Source: Halomonas sp. SpR1 (GTDB lineage Bacteria; Pseudomonadota; Gammaproteobacteria; Pseudomonadales; Halomonadaceae). Taken from it: 64,000 bases of DNA. Shown here in pieces: positions 53,609 through 62,326 of this stretch (within the stretch, counting starts at the first letter, position 1; every line of letters starts with the position of its first letter). The position numbers and the translations under genes were made by a program. A model generated the notes under the pieces. That model searched no databases. It was not told the DNA's origin and saw only the letters and a program-made list of their open reading frames with translations. The DNA lies in NCBI RefSeq assembly GCF_031010175.1, contig NZ_JAUAMB010000001.1, positions 248,001-312,000 of the forward strand, read 5' to 3'.

Positions 53609-55206
53609 GAGGCGCTCTCCTGCTGTGCCAAGTCACGCAGCCGCCCCTTGAGAATTTTGCCACTGGCGGTGGAAGGCAGCGTATCCATTAGAACAATTTG
53701 CGTGGGCCGTTTGTAAGGGGCCAGTCGCTCGGCAATAAACGCTTTGAGCTCCGCAATATCAACCTCAATGCCTGGCTCGCACTGCACAAAGGCCACGACT
53801 TCTTCGTTTCCGGCAATTTGACGCCCTACCACCGCAGTCAGTGTCACTGCCGGGTGCTCGTTGATCACCGCTTCCACGTCAGGTGGGTAGATATTGAATC
53901 CCGAGCGGATTATCAGCTCTTTGCTTCGCCCAACGATATACAGTTGATCATCGTGATCGAGCTTGGCAATGTCGCCGGTATTAAGCCAGCCGTCCTCGGT
54001 TAGCGTGGCGCGGGTGGCTTCCGGCTGGCGAAAGTAGCCTTTCATAATATTGGGGCCGCGCACCCATAGCTCACCTACTTCATCACCGGGCTGGTCGGAA
54101 GTGCCGCTATCACTCAGCGGCTCCAGACGATACTCCAACAGGGGGAGCACTCGGCCAACGGTACTGTTGGCGTGGCGATCATCAATGCGCGTTTGGCTGA
54201 TGGTGGGACTCGCCTCGGTTAATCCGTAGCCATTGTGTAGCGTAAGGCCGAAGGCCGCTTCCACCCGCACCTTGGTGTCGCTGTCTAACGGCGAACCACC
54301 CGCAGACATGTATATCAGCTCAGGCGCTTCCAAGGTGCGCTGCTCGCGTTTTAAAAACTCTAACGCCCGGGCATACATCGCAGGCACGCCCTGGAGCACG
54401 GTAATACGCTCCTGCTTTAGCGTATCCAGCATATGCCCGGCATCAAAACGCGGCACGGTATATAGGCAGGCACCGTTATACAGCGATCCCATACATACAG
54501 AAGAGAGGCCAAACACATGAGACATGGGCAGTACGCCATATACTCGCTGACCTTCGCTCAGGTGGCGCATGCCCCCGGAGATCGAGGCGATATAGAGAAT
54601 GCCACGATGGGTCAGCATGACGCCTTTAGGCGTGCCTGTGGTGCCCGAGGTATAAATCATTGCGGCCACCTGCTCGGCACCGCTGGCGCAAACCGGCTCG
54701 GGCTCAGTTTCGTACAGCGGTGAAATCGCCAGCCCACCCAACTGGGGGTGCTGATAGCGGTCAGCGGCGTGGCGCTCGGCGTGCTGGCACGCTTCTGGTG
54801 ACGCATCGCAGGTATAGAACACCCGCCGGGGCAGGCAGTTGCCCTGGATCAGATCGACTTCCTGAGCCGAAAGGCGTGAATTCACAATCGCCACCCAGAC
54901 ATCCATCTCGCTGGCGGCGAGCAGCAGCACGACCAGGGCGCGGCAATTTTCGCTTACCGTCATAATCCGGTCACCGGGGCGAATATCCAACGTAATTAAC
55001 CAGTCACAGGCAGCGTGTATTTCTTCACCTAATTCCGCATAGCTCCAACGCACACTGCCATCTACAATGGCAGGTTGGTCGCCAAGGCGCTTAGCGTTTT
55101 CAATCACGCGGGTGCTAAGCCGCTCGGGGAGCTCAGCCACGAGTTCGCTGGCGAGACGCCCAAAAATATTCTCGTCCGGCGCTTGGTAAGGTACCGACAA
55201 AGCCAT
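53605..55206 (-). CDS. acyl-CoA synthetase (class I adenylate-forming)
   Basis: This 533-residue ligase has the P-loop MIYTSGTTGTPKGVML, the adenine motif YGLTEASP, GWLNTGDIAKLD, the hinge GRSKELIIRSGFNIYP and catalytic Lys in PSTASGKILKGRL. It resembles PimA/DltA-type long or medium-chain carboxylate-CoA ligases. It would activate the acid brought in by the TRAP system. The stop overlaps the thioesterase start, and the start shares a base with the ACAD stop. Confidence 0.88.
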   Translation of the reverse strand: MALSVPYQAPDENIFGRLASELVAELPERLSTRVIENAKRLGDQPAIVDGSVRWSYAELGEEIHAACDWLITLDIRPGDRIMTVSENCRALVVLLLAASEMDVWVAIVNSRLSAQEVDLIQGNCLPRRVFYTCDASPEACQHAERHAADRYQHPQLGGLAISPLYETEPEPVCASGAEQVAAMIYTSGTTGTPKGVMLTHRGILYIASISGGMRHLSEGQRVYGVLPMSHVFGLSSVCMGSLYNGACLYTVPRFDAGHMLDTLKQERITVLQGVPAMYARALEFLKREQRTLEAPELIYMSAGGSPLDSDTKVRVEAAFGLTLHNGYGLTEASPTISQTRIDDRHANSTVGRVLPLLEYRLEPLSDSGTSDQPGDEVGELWVRGPNIMKGYFRQPEATRATLTEDGWLNTGDIAKLDHDDQLYIVGRSKELIIRSGFNIYPPDVEAVINEHPAVTLTAVVGRQIAGNEEVVAFVQCEPGIEVDIAELKAFIAERLAPYKRPTQIVLMDTLPSTASGKILKGRLRDLAQQESAS

Positions 55207-56357
55207 TAGGACGCCTCCCGCACCATATTCCGGGCAATCACGATTTGCTGAATTTGGGTAGTGCCTTCGTAAATGCGGAATAGCCGTACATCACGGTAGA
55301 AGCGCTCCACCGCATACTCAGACATATAGCCCGCGCCACCGTGAACCTGCACTGCGCGGTCAGCCACGCGCCCCACCATCTCAGCGCAGAACAGCTTGCA
55401 GCAGGAAGCCAGCGTCGAGACATTTTCACCGTCGTCTTTGCGCCTTGCGGCATCCATCACCATGGTTTTGCCTGCATAGGCCTCGGTTTTGCTATCGGCC
55501 AACATGGCTTGAATCAACTGGTGCTCGGCAAGGGCAGCACCAAACTGCTTACGCTCCATGGTGTAGCGCAATGACTCTTCGACCAAGCGCTCAGCCACGC
55601 CGACGCAGACAGCAGAGATATGCAGCCGCCCGCGGTCTAAAACCTTCATAGCGGTTTTAAAGCCTTGGCCCTCTTTGCCGCCAATGATGTTTTCGGCGGG
55701 CACCCGGCAGTTATCGAAAATAATATCGCAGGTGTGAGCGCCCTTCTGGCCCATCTTTTTATCCGCAGCACCGCGCACTAAACCAGGGGTATCGCCTTCA
55801 ACAATAAACGCAGAAATGCCGCCCGCGCCTTTATTATTGGGATCAGTACGCGCCATCACGGTAAACAGGTCAGCTTCTGGGCCATTGGTGATATAGCGCT
55901 TGGTGCCATTCAAAATATAGTGATCGCCGTCGCGCACCGCGGTCGTGCGCAGGCTGGCCGCATCAGAGCCTGAATCCGGCTCGGTTAAGCAGAACGAGCT
56001 AAGAATCTCTCCCGTGGCCAGCCGCGGAACATACTTGGCCTTCTGCTCGTCGGTGCCATCAATCAAAATGCCCTGGGCACCAATACCGTTGTTGGTACCA
56101 AACACCGAGCGAAAGGCGGGCGACGTTTTGCCAATTTCCATCGCCACTAACGCCTCTTCTTCCATGGTTAGCCCCAGGCCGCCGTACTCTTCAGGAATCG
56201 ATAACCCAAATAGCCCCATCTCTTTCATTTCAGCGAGGATTTCCGGTGGCACCGCGTCCTCCTCTGCCAGACGCGCTTCATTAGGAATTAGGCGCTCGCG
56301 GACAAAGCGGGCAATAGTATCGATAAGCTGATTGATCAGTTCGGGATCGCGGATCAT
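55206..56357 (-). CDS. acyl-CoA dehydrogenase
   Basis: This 383-residue ACAD is a conventional member. It has EEYGGLGLTMEEEALVAMEI, CLTEPDSGSDAASLRT, NGTKRYITNG and the catalytic Glu in RIYEGTTQIQQIVIARNMV, with the RxE signature. It could act on a different chain length or the final step. The ATG at 56357 after CAGGAGCC is chosen over a longer frame extending into the promoter region. It is the first gene of the operon with ligase, thioesterase and permease. Confidence 0.92.
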   Translation of the reverse strand: MIRDPELINQLIDTIARFVRERLIPNEARLAEEDAVPPEILAEMKEMGLFGLSIPEEYGGLGLTMEEEALVAMEIGKTSPAFRSVFGTNNGIGAQGILIDGTDEQKAKYVPRLATGEILSSFCLTEPDSGSDAASLRTTAVRDGDHYILNGTKRYITNGPEADLFTVMARTDPNNKGAGGISAFIVEGDTPGLVRGAADKKMGQKGAHTCDIIFDNCRVPAENIIGGKEGQGFKTAMKVLDRGRLHISAVCVGVAERLVEESLRYTMERKQFGAALAEHQLIQAMLADSKTEAYAGKTMVMDAARRKDDGENVSTLASCCKLFCAEMVGRVADRAVQVHGGAGYMSEYAVERFYRDVRLFRIYEGTTQIQQIVIARNMVREAS

Positions 56358-56436
56358 GACGGCTCCTGGTGGCAACGTAGTTTTTATCGTTAGCGTTTTA
56401 TCATTAGAAATAGCGCTAGCCTGGACAACGTACGCA

Positions 56437-56451
56437 TTTTGCATAGCAAAA
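56437..56451. promoter_or_regulatory. regulon palindrome 1
   Basis: TTTTGCATAGCAAAA has perfect 6-bp arms. It lies 80 bases ahead of the ACAD start in the divergent promoter region. Confidence 0.6.
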
Positions 56452-56478
56452 CTATTGTCCACTATTCTTGTCAGGCAC

Positions 56479-56493
56479 TTTTGCATAGCCTAG
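56479..56493. promoter_or_regulatory. regulon palindrome 2 (half degenerate)
   Basis: TTTTGCATAGCCTAG shares the first 11 bases with palindrome 1, 42 bp away (four helical turns); its right arm is degraded. Confidence 0.45.
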
Positions 56494-56519
56494 GATGGCA
56501 GTCAATAATTGAAACACCA

Positions 56520-56534
56520 TTCTGCAATGCAGAA
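56520..56534. promoter_or_regulatory. regulon palindrome 3
   Basis: TTCTGCAATGCAGAA is a palindrome with arms matching the same consensus, 41 bp from site 2 and 43 bp ahead of the HCDH start. Flanking A and T extend the symmetry to 17 bases. Confidence 0.6.
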
Positions 56535-56576
56535 TCAAGATCTATAAAGCACTCACTTGCAGAGAGGATTTGGCGT

Positions 56577-58100
56577 ATGGCTAGCGAATCAACACCTTCC
56601 CCCTTCACTACGCTTGGCATTGTCGGCACTGGCGCCATGGGTCGTGGCATTGCTCAGTTGGCTGCCCAGGCAGGCCTAAAGGTCATGCTGTTCGATGTAA
56701 AGGAGGGTGCTGTAACAGAAGCCAAAACGTTTATTAACGGCCTGTGGCAACGCAGCTCTGAAAAGCAGCGAATTACTGCGGAACAGGCGCAGCAGTATAG
56801 TGATCGGTTGATCGAGGCGAGCGAGCTAGCCGCCCTCGCCCCTTGCGATATCGTAGTCGAAGCGATTATCGAGAAGCTTGAGGCTAAGCAAGGGCTGTTT
56901 AGCGATTTAGAAGCGATCGTCAGCCAGCAGACGGTGTTAGCGACCAATACCTCATCGCTTTCGGTGACCGCCATTGCCGCTACTTGCCAACACCCTGAGC
57001 GAGTGATTGGTTTCCACTTTTTTAACCCCGTGCCGTTGATGAAGATTGCCGAGGTAATTCCTGGGCTGCTTACTGCCAATGAGGTTACCCAGCGGGTCAG
57101 TGCCTTAGGCCAAGCCATGGGCCACTTTACCGCTCAGGCCACCGATACGCCGGGATTTCTGGTCAATCACGCTGGGCGCGCCTTCGGCACCGAAGCGCTG
57201 CGAATTTTAGGTGAAAGCGTTACCGACCCAGCCACTATTGATCGCATTATGGTTGATCAGGGCGGGTTCAAAATGGGGCCCTTCACCCTGTTGGATCTGA
57301 CCGGGCTCGATGTCTCCCACGCCGTGATGGAGTCGGTTTATCACCAGTATTATGAAGAGGCGCGTTTTCGCCCATCCCCACTGACCCGGCAACGTTTGGC
57401 TGCAGGCTTGCTGGGGCGTAAAACTGGCGAAGGCTTTTACCGTTATGTGGAAGGCAAGCAACAAATGCCGGATGAGCCGACTATCGCTGCGGTGTCTGCT
57501 TGCCCGGTGTGGATCAGCCAAGACGACCCTGAATCCGCCGCAGCGCTCGTTGAATTGGTCAACACGGCGGGCTGGCCATTAGAGAGCGGTACACAGCCCA
57601 CTGGGCAAGCGCTCTGCCTGCTAACGCCTTTTGGCGAAGACGCTACCAGCTGCGCACTGCGCCAGGGGTTAGACGCCAAACAGTGCGTGGCTGTAGATAT
57701 GCTCGCTGGGCTAGATAAACGCCGCAGCCTGATGGCCACTCCGATAACTCAGCGCACCTTCATTCAGGCAGCGCAAAGCCTACTCAATCACGATGGCACC
57801 CCGGTGAGCGCGCTTCAGGACAGCAACGGTTTTGTGCTTCAGCGCGTTATTGCCTGCATCGTCAGTGTCGGTGCTGATATCGCCCAACAAGGTGTTGCCA
57901 CTCCCGCGACTATCGACCGTGCGGTTGAGCTTGGCTTGGGCTACCCGTTTGGGCCTTTGCGCATGGGCGACCACTACGGTGCCGCGCGCATCATGACGAT
58001 ACTCAATAACCTGCTAGAGGCCACCGGTGACCCGCGCTATCGCCCCAGCCCGTGGCTACGCCGCCGCGCCGCACTGCAAATGTCGCTAACGACTGATTAA
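56577..58100 (+). CDS. 3-hydroxyacyl-CoA dehydrogenase (PaaH-like)
   Basis: This 507-residue NAD-dependent enzyme has the Rossmann start LGIVGTGAMGRGIAQLAAQA, the catalytic His region RVIGFHFFNPVPLMKIAEVI and a C-terminal HCDH domain (GFLVNHAGRAFGTEALRI), followed by a second HCDH-C domain at about 415-500 (NGFVLQRVIACIVSVGADIA, GLGYPFGPLRMGD), as in PaaH. It oxidises 3-hydroxyacyl-CoA, the step missing from the degenerate ECH gene. AGAGAGGAT precedes the ATG at 56577. It is divergent from the ACAD and followed by the thiolase. Confidence 0.9.
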   Translation: MASESTPSPFTTLGIVGTGAMGRGIAQLAAQAGLKVMLFDVKEGAVTEAKTFINGLWQRSSEKQRITAEQAQQYSDRLIEASELAALAPCDIVVEAIIEKLEAKQGLFSDLEAIVSQQTVLATNTSSLSVTAIAATCQHPERVIGFHFFNPVPLMKIAEVIPGLLTANEVTQRVSALGQAMGHFTAQATDTPGFLVNHAGRAFGTEALRILGESVTDPATIDRIMVDQGGFKMGPFTLLDLTGLDVSHAVMESVYHQYYEEARFRPSPLTRQRLAAGLLGRKTGEGFYRYVEGKQQMPDEPTIAAVSACPVWISQDDPESAAALVELVNTAGWPLESGTQPTGQALCLLTPFGEDATSCALRQGLDAKQCVAVDMLAGLDKRRSLMATPITQRTFIQAAQSLLNHDGTPVSALQDSNGFVLQRVIACIVSVGADIAQQGVATPATIDRAVELGLGYPFGPLRMGDHYGAARIMTILNNLLEATGDPRYRPSPWLRRRAALQMSLTTD

Positions 58101-58119
58101 AAACAACAGGAAAACAATC

Positions 58120-59328
58120 ATGCAAGACGCCTATATTTACGACGGTTTACGCACCCCTTTTGGCCGCCACGGCGGCAGCTTGGCGGCTATCCGCCCTGAT
58201 GAACTGTTGGGCTTAACGCTTAAAGCACTGGTAGCCCGCAACCCCTTCGCCCCAGAATGCTATGAAGAGGTGCTGGCAGGCTGCACCAACCAGGCAGGCG
58301 AAGACTCCCGTAACGTGGCCCGCCACGGCGCGCTGCTAGCAGGCCTTCCCATTGAAGTCGCCGGGCAAACCATCAACCGGCTTTGTGGCAGCGGCTTAGC
58401 GGCGATGATGGACGCCGCACGGGCAGCACGGCTAGGCGAAGGCGATCTATTTCTAGCCGGTGGCGTAGAGTCTATGTCCCGTGCGCCCTATGTACTTGGC
58501 AAGGCCAACTCCCCATTCGCTCGCAACCAGCCGATGTACGATACGGTGATTGGCTCACGCTTTCCCAACCCCTGGATTACCAAAGAGTACGGCAGCCACA
58601 GCATGCCGGAAACCGCCGACAACATTGCCCACGACCTCAAAATTAGCCGTGATGCCAGCGATGCGTTTGCCGCCCGTTCCCAGGCGCGCTACGCCCAATC
58701 ACTGGCAGCCGGCTTCTACGACGGTGAAATATTTGGCGTTGAGGTGCCCCAAGGGCGCAAACAGCCGCTCCTATTGGTGGATAAAGACGAGCACCCACGC
58801 CCGCAAAGCACGGAGGATAAGCTTGCTAACCTAGGCGCACTGTTTGAGGGTGGCGTAGTGACCGCAGGCAACGCCTCGGGCCTTAACGACGGTGCCGCTG
58901 CCTTGATTGTAGGCGCCAAGGCTGCCGGTGAGCGTGTGGGACTAACGCCGCGTGCTCGAATCGTGGCGAGTGCCGTAGCCGGGGTTGCGCCACGGGTGAT
59001 GGGCTTGGGGCCCGTTCCCGCTTCGCAAAAGGCGCTTGCCCGCGCAGGGCTGGCCCTTGAGCAAATGGACGTGATCGAAATTAACGAGGCGTTTGCCGTT
59101 CAGGTACTCGGCTGTGTGCAGCAGTTGGGGCTTTCCGTCGACGATCCGCGCTTGAATGCCAACGGCGGTGCAATCGCCATCGGCCATCCACTAGGGGCTT
59201 CAGGGGCACGATTGGCGTTGACTGCCCTGCGCCAGCTTGAAGCCACCGGTGGACGCTACGCGCTGGTCACCATGTGTATTGGTGTCGGTCAGGGCATTGC
59301 CACGATTATCGAGCGTCTGGATGGATGA
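58120..59328 (+). CDS. beta-ketoadipyl-CoA type thiolase
   Basis: This 402-residue thiolase has nucleophile Cys89 (NRLCGSGLAAM), GGVESMSRAPYVL, NASGLNDGAAAL, INEAFAVQVLG, the His motif NGGAIAIGHPLGASG at about 347-361 and the second Cys in MCIGVGQG. The start IYDGLRTPFGRHGG resembles PaaJ/PcaF, which cleave 3-oxoadipyl-CoA, but other 3-oxoacyl-CoA substrates are possible. It follows HCDH by 19 bases and completes the beta-oxidation set. Confidence 0.9.
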   Translation: MQDAYIYDGLRTPFGRHGGSLAAIRPDELLGLTLKALVARNPFAPECYEEVLAGCTNQAGEDSRNVARHGALLAGLPIEVAGQTINRLCGSGLAAMMDAARAARLGEGDLFLAGGVESMSRAPYVLGKANSPFARNQPMYDTVIGSRFPNPWITKEYGSHSMPETADNIAHDLKISRDASDAFAARSQARYAQSLAAGFYDGEIFGVEVPQGRKQPLLLVDKDEHPRPQSTEDKLANLGALFEGGVVTAGNASGLNDGAAALIVGAKAAGERVGLTPRARIVASAVAGVAPRVMGLGPVPASQKALARAGLALEQMDVIEINEAFAVQVLGCVQQLGLSVDDPRLNANGGAIAIGHPLGASGARLALTALRQLEATGGRYALVTMCIGVGQGIATIIERLDG

Positions 59329-59431
59329 GATAGTTTTATAATCAACACCTTTTCGTTGTTGGGTATGAAAGCTGCGCCTAAGTAGATATGCGATACTAGG
59401 CGCCATAAGCCACCTACTGTTGGGATACTAA

Positions 59432-60253
59432 ATGCACCCCACCGACACTGATGCTGACGACCCGCAGTTGCCAGGAAAAGATCGTAACTTTGTGACCGCG
59501 CTAGCGCGCGGTTTAGAGTTGCTGCGCGCCTTTGGCACGGGTGAAGAGTATTTAGGCAATGCCGAACTCTCCAATCGTACCAACATCCCCCGCCCGACGG
59601 TCTCACGGTTGACCTACACCCTTACCCAGCTTGGCTATTTGCAGCACAACACCCATTTAGAGAAGTATCGCCTCGGCCCCGGCGTTTTGGCGTTGGGGTA
59701 TCGCTTTCTTGCCAATATGGGCATTCGTGAAATTGCCCGCCCGCACTTGCAGAAATTCGCCGACGCCACTGACTGCAACGTTAGCTTAGGCGGCGCTGAC
59801 CGCAGCGATATGGTTTATCTGGAGACCTGCCACGGCCACGGCCCGCTCATTATTCGCCTGGATACCGGCTCACGGCTCCCCATTGCCACTTCCGCGATCG
59901 GCCGTGCCTGGCTATGCGGCTTACCCAACGAACGGCGTCAGCAGGTGCTTCAGGAATTGGCCAGCGAGTACGGTGACGACTGGCCACAGTATGAAGCGGG
60001 GATTCAACAGAGCCTTAAAGACTATGCTCAGTATGGTTTTTGTCTTTCAGAACAGGAGTGGCAGCGCGATATTAGTGCGGTAGCCATGCCGCTGATTTTG
60101 GAAGATGGCGCTGAGGTGATGGCGATAAATTGCGGCGGCTCCAGTCTGCGCCTTGATCACGACCGTTTGGTCAATAACCTCGGCCCCCGGCTTAAAGAAG
60201 TCGCTAACCAGATAAAGCAGGAGTTGGCCCCCAGATATCGTTCTGCCAGGTAA
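59432..60253 (+). CDS. IclR-family transcriptional regulator
   Basis: This 273-residue regulator has an N-terminal winged helix (RGLELLRAFGTGEEYLGNAE, then PRPTVSRLTYTLTQLGYL) and the IclR effector domain (about 95-265, GIREIARPHLQKFADATDCN, GRAWLCGLP, VAMPLILEDGAEVMAIN). It resembles PcaR/PobR-type regulators of carboxylic-acid catabolism. It sits directly downstream of the thiolase. It is the best candidate to bind the palindromes at 56437, 56479, 56520 and 51664, although binding is inference. Confidence 0.88.
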   Translation: MHPTDTDADDPQLPGKDRNFVTALARGLELLRAFGTGEEYLGNAELSNRTNIPRPTVSRLTYTLTQLGYLQHNTHLEKYRLGPGVLALGYRFLANMGIREIARPHLQKFADATDCNVSLGGADRSDMVYLETCHGHGPLIIRLDTGSRLPIATSAIGRAWLCGLPNERRQQVLQELASEYGDDWPQYEAGIQQSLKDYAQYGFCLSEQEWQRDISAVAMPLILEDGAEVMAINCGGSSLRLDHDRLVNNLGPRLKEVANQIKQELAPRYRSAR

Positions 60254-60359
60254 CCTCGACCGAGGAAGACTTTAACTAACGCCCGTTTGAATGCATCATG
60301 GCCCTCTAGACAAGCGCATTAATACTACTCATCAATACTATTAGCGCCAAGGAGAGGGG

Positions 60360-61496
60360 ATGCCAAGCGAGTGGATTGCGCGTCATGATCAAACGATAGC
60401 GCTACAGGGCGAGTGGACGCTTGCCAATTATCGCGATATCAAATCGGCGCTTTCTCATCACACAGCCAAAACCCAAGCGCGAAAAGAGGCTGGGGGGGAT
60501 GAATCAGTCTCCTTAGAAGCGATCACGCGCCTCGATACGGCCGGTGCCATACTGGTGATTGAACTGATTGGCATCGAGAAAGCGCAAAAGGTCTCCGACT
60601 GGGCGAGTGAACTGCCCAAAGAGCAGCAGGCACTGCTTGTGCGTATTGCCGAGTCTATGGATGCGCCGCTTGACGTCGAACCTCCCTCTTATTCGCGCAT
60701 CAGCCAAGCGCTTGCCACTGTAGGCGTACACGTGGTGGGGCTTTGGTCTCAGCAGCGCCAGCTGCTGGCCTTTATTGGCCTGGTGATGGCTACTCTATTC
60801 CAGCTGATATTACGACCACGGCGTTGGCGCGTTACCGCCACCGTGGCCCATGTTCAACAGAGTGGGCTTAATGCGGTACCTATCGTCGCCCTGCTGACGT
60901 TTATGGTGGGCGCCGTCGTGGCGTTCCTGGGCGCTACCGTGTTGCAGGATTTCGGCGCCACGGTGTATACCATCGACCTGGTGGCGTTCTCATTCTTGCG
61001 GGAGTTCGGCGTTTTGCTGGCCGCCATACTGTTGGCGGGGCGAACCGCTAGCGCCTTTACCGCTCAAATTGGTGCCATGAAATCCAACGAAGAGATTGAT
61101 GCCCTGCAGGCCCAAGGGCTGGATCCTATTGAGCTTTTGGTGCTGCCCCGGGTAATGGCGATGTTAATTAGCCTACCCATGCTGGCGTTTGTGGGAATGC
61201 TCAGTGGCTTGGCGGGTGGCGCCATGGTCGCCGCCCTATCGTTGGATATTTCCCTTACCCAGTTTATCAACACACTGCAAAAAGACGTGTCGGTGACGCA
61301 CTTTTTGGTAGGGCTTAGCAAAGCACCGGTGTTTGCGTTTGTGATCGCCGTCATTGGTTGCCTGGAGGGCTTTAAGGTCAGCGGCAGCGCCCAATCCGTA
61401 GGGGCGCATACCACCTCCAGCGTGGTGCAGTCGATTTTTATGGTGATTCTGATTGATGCCCTTGCCGCGCTTTTCTTTATGGAGATGGGCTGGTGA
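60360..61496 (+). CDS. STAS-MlaE-type ABC permease
   Basis: This 378-residue protein has an N-terminal STAS-like domain (about 1-110, ALQGEWTLANYRDIKSALS, then LDTAGAILVIELIG) and a C-terminal MlaE permease domain (about 130-378) with FLGATVLQDFGATVYTIDLV, REFGVLLAAILLAGRTASAF and MKSNEEIDALQAQGLDPIEL. It is the membrane part of an MCE lipid transporter. The STAS domain takes the place of separate MlaB. GGAGAGGGG precedes the ATG. It overlaps the ATPase gene by 4 bases. Confidence 0.9.
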   Translation: MPSEWIARHDQTIALQGEWTLANYRDIKSALSHHTAKTQARKEAGGDESVSLEAITRLDTAGAILVIELIGIEKAQKVSDWASELPKEQQALLVRIAESMDAPLDVEPPSYSRISQALATVGVHVVGLWSQQRQLLAFIGLVMATLFQLILRPRRWRVTATVAHVQQSGLNAVPIVALLTFMVGAVVAFLGATVLQDFGATVYTIDLVAFSFLREFGVLLAAILLAGRTASAFTAQIGAMKSNEEIDALQAQGLDPIELLVLPRVMAMLISLPMLAFVGMLSGLAGGAMVAALSLDISLTQFINTLQKDVSVTHFLVGLSKAPVFAFVIAVIGCLEGFKVSGSAQSVGAHTTSSVVQSIFMVILIDALAALFFMEMGW

Positions 61497-62320
61497 CAAC
61501 GTCAGATAAACCTTCAGCGCAAGACAATCAGCCGGTGATCAGGGTAAAGGGGCTGGTTAACCAGTTTGGTTCCACTGTCGTTCACGACAATTTGGATCTC
61601 ACCCTGAAACGGGGAGAGATTCTTGGTGTGGTGGGTGGTTCAGGCACCGGCAAATCCGTGCTTTTGCGCAGTATTGTCGGCTTAAAACGCCCTAATGGTG
61701 GCACGATAGAGGTACTGGGCACCACGCTGAACGAACTTAGCGAACAGCAGCGTAGCCAAATAGAGCGCCGCTTTGGCGTGCTATTCCAGCGCGGCGCGCT
61801 ATTTAGCTCGTTGAACCTGCAAGAGAATATTGCCCTGCCGCTGATTGAGCACGCCAAGCTACCGCGTGAAGACGCCGAGCATCTTGCCAGGGTCAAGCTT
61901 TCGCTGGTCGGTCTTCCGCCACAGGCCGCGCTGCAGTTTCCCGAATCACTATCGGGCGGCATGATTAAGCGCGCTGCCCTGGCCCGCGCATTAGCCCTTG
62001 ATCCAGACATTCTGTTTCTCGATGAGCCTACCGCGGGGCTTGACCCGATTGGCGCGGCAGCCTTCGATCAGTTGCTGGTGACGCTACGCGATGCGCTGGG
62101 GTTCAGCGTTTTTCTGGTCACCCATGACCTGGATACGCTCTACGCCGCCTGCGACCGGGTCGCCGTGCTCTCGCAGAAGCATGTACTGGTCGTCGATACC
62201 ATCGACAAGGTATCTGAGACCGACGATGAATGGATTCAGGACTACTTTCACGGGCCCCGTGGCAGAGCAGCACAAGAAGCTCATACCACCTCTTCAACTA
62301 ACGCTAACGTCCAGGAGTGA
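61493..62320 (+). CDS. MlaF-like ABC transporter ATPase
   Basis: This 275-residue ATPase has Walker A GGSGTGKSVLLRSIVG, signature LSGGMIKRAALARA, Walker B LFLDEPTAGLDP and the His switch VTHDL. The SGGM(I/Q)KR signature marks MlaF-type importers. The start GTG overlaps the permease stop (GTGA). It energises phospholipid or other lipid movement with the MlaE and MlaD-like proteins. Confidence 0.93.
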   Translation: MTTSDKPSAQDNQPVIRVKGLVNQFGSTVVHDNLDLTLKRGEILGVVGGSGTGKSVLLRSIVGLKRPNGGTIEVLGTTLNELSEQQRSQIERRFGVLFQRGALFSSLNLQENIALPLIEHAKLPREDAEHLARVKLSLVGLPPQAALQFPESLSGGMIKRAALARALALDPDILFLDEPTAGLDPIGAAAFDQLLVTLRDALGFSVFLVTHDLDTLYAACDRVAVLSQKHVLVVDTIDKVSETDDEWIQDYFHGPRGRAAQEAHTTSSTNANVQE

Positions 62321-62326
62321 CTGCAC

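Noticed and set aside
59376..59403. Imperfect palindrome CGCCTA-TAGGCG before iclR
   Set aside because: It does not match the 15-bp regulon motif and its arms are interrupted, so I could not support a role.
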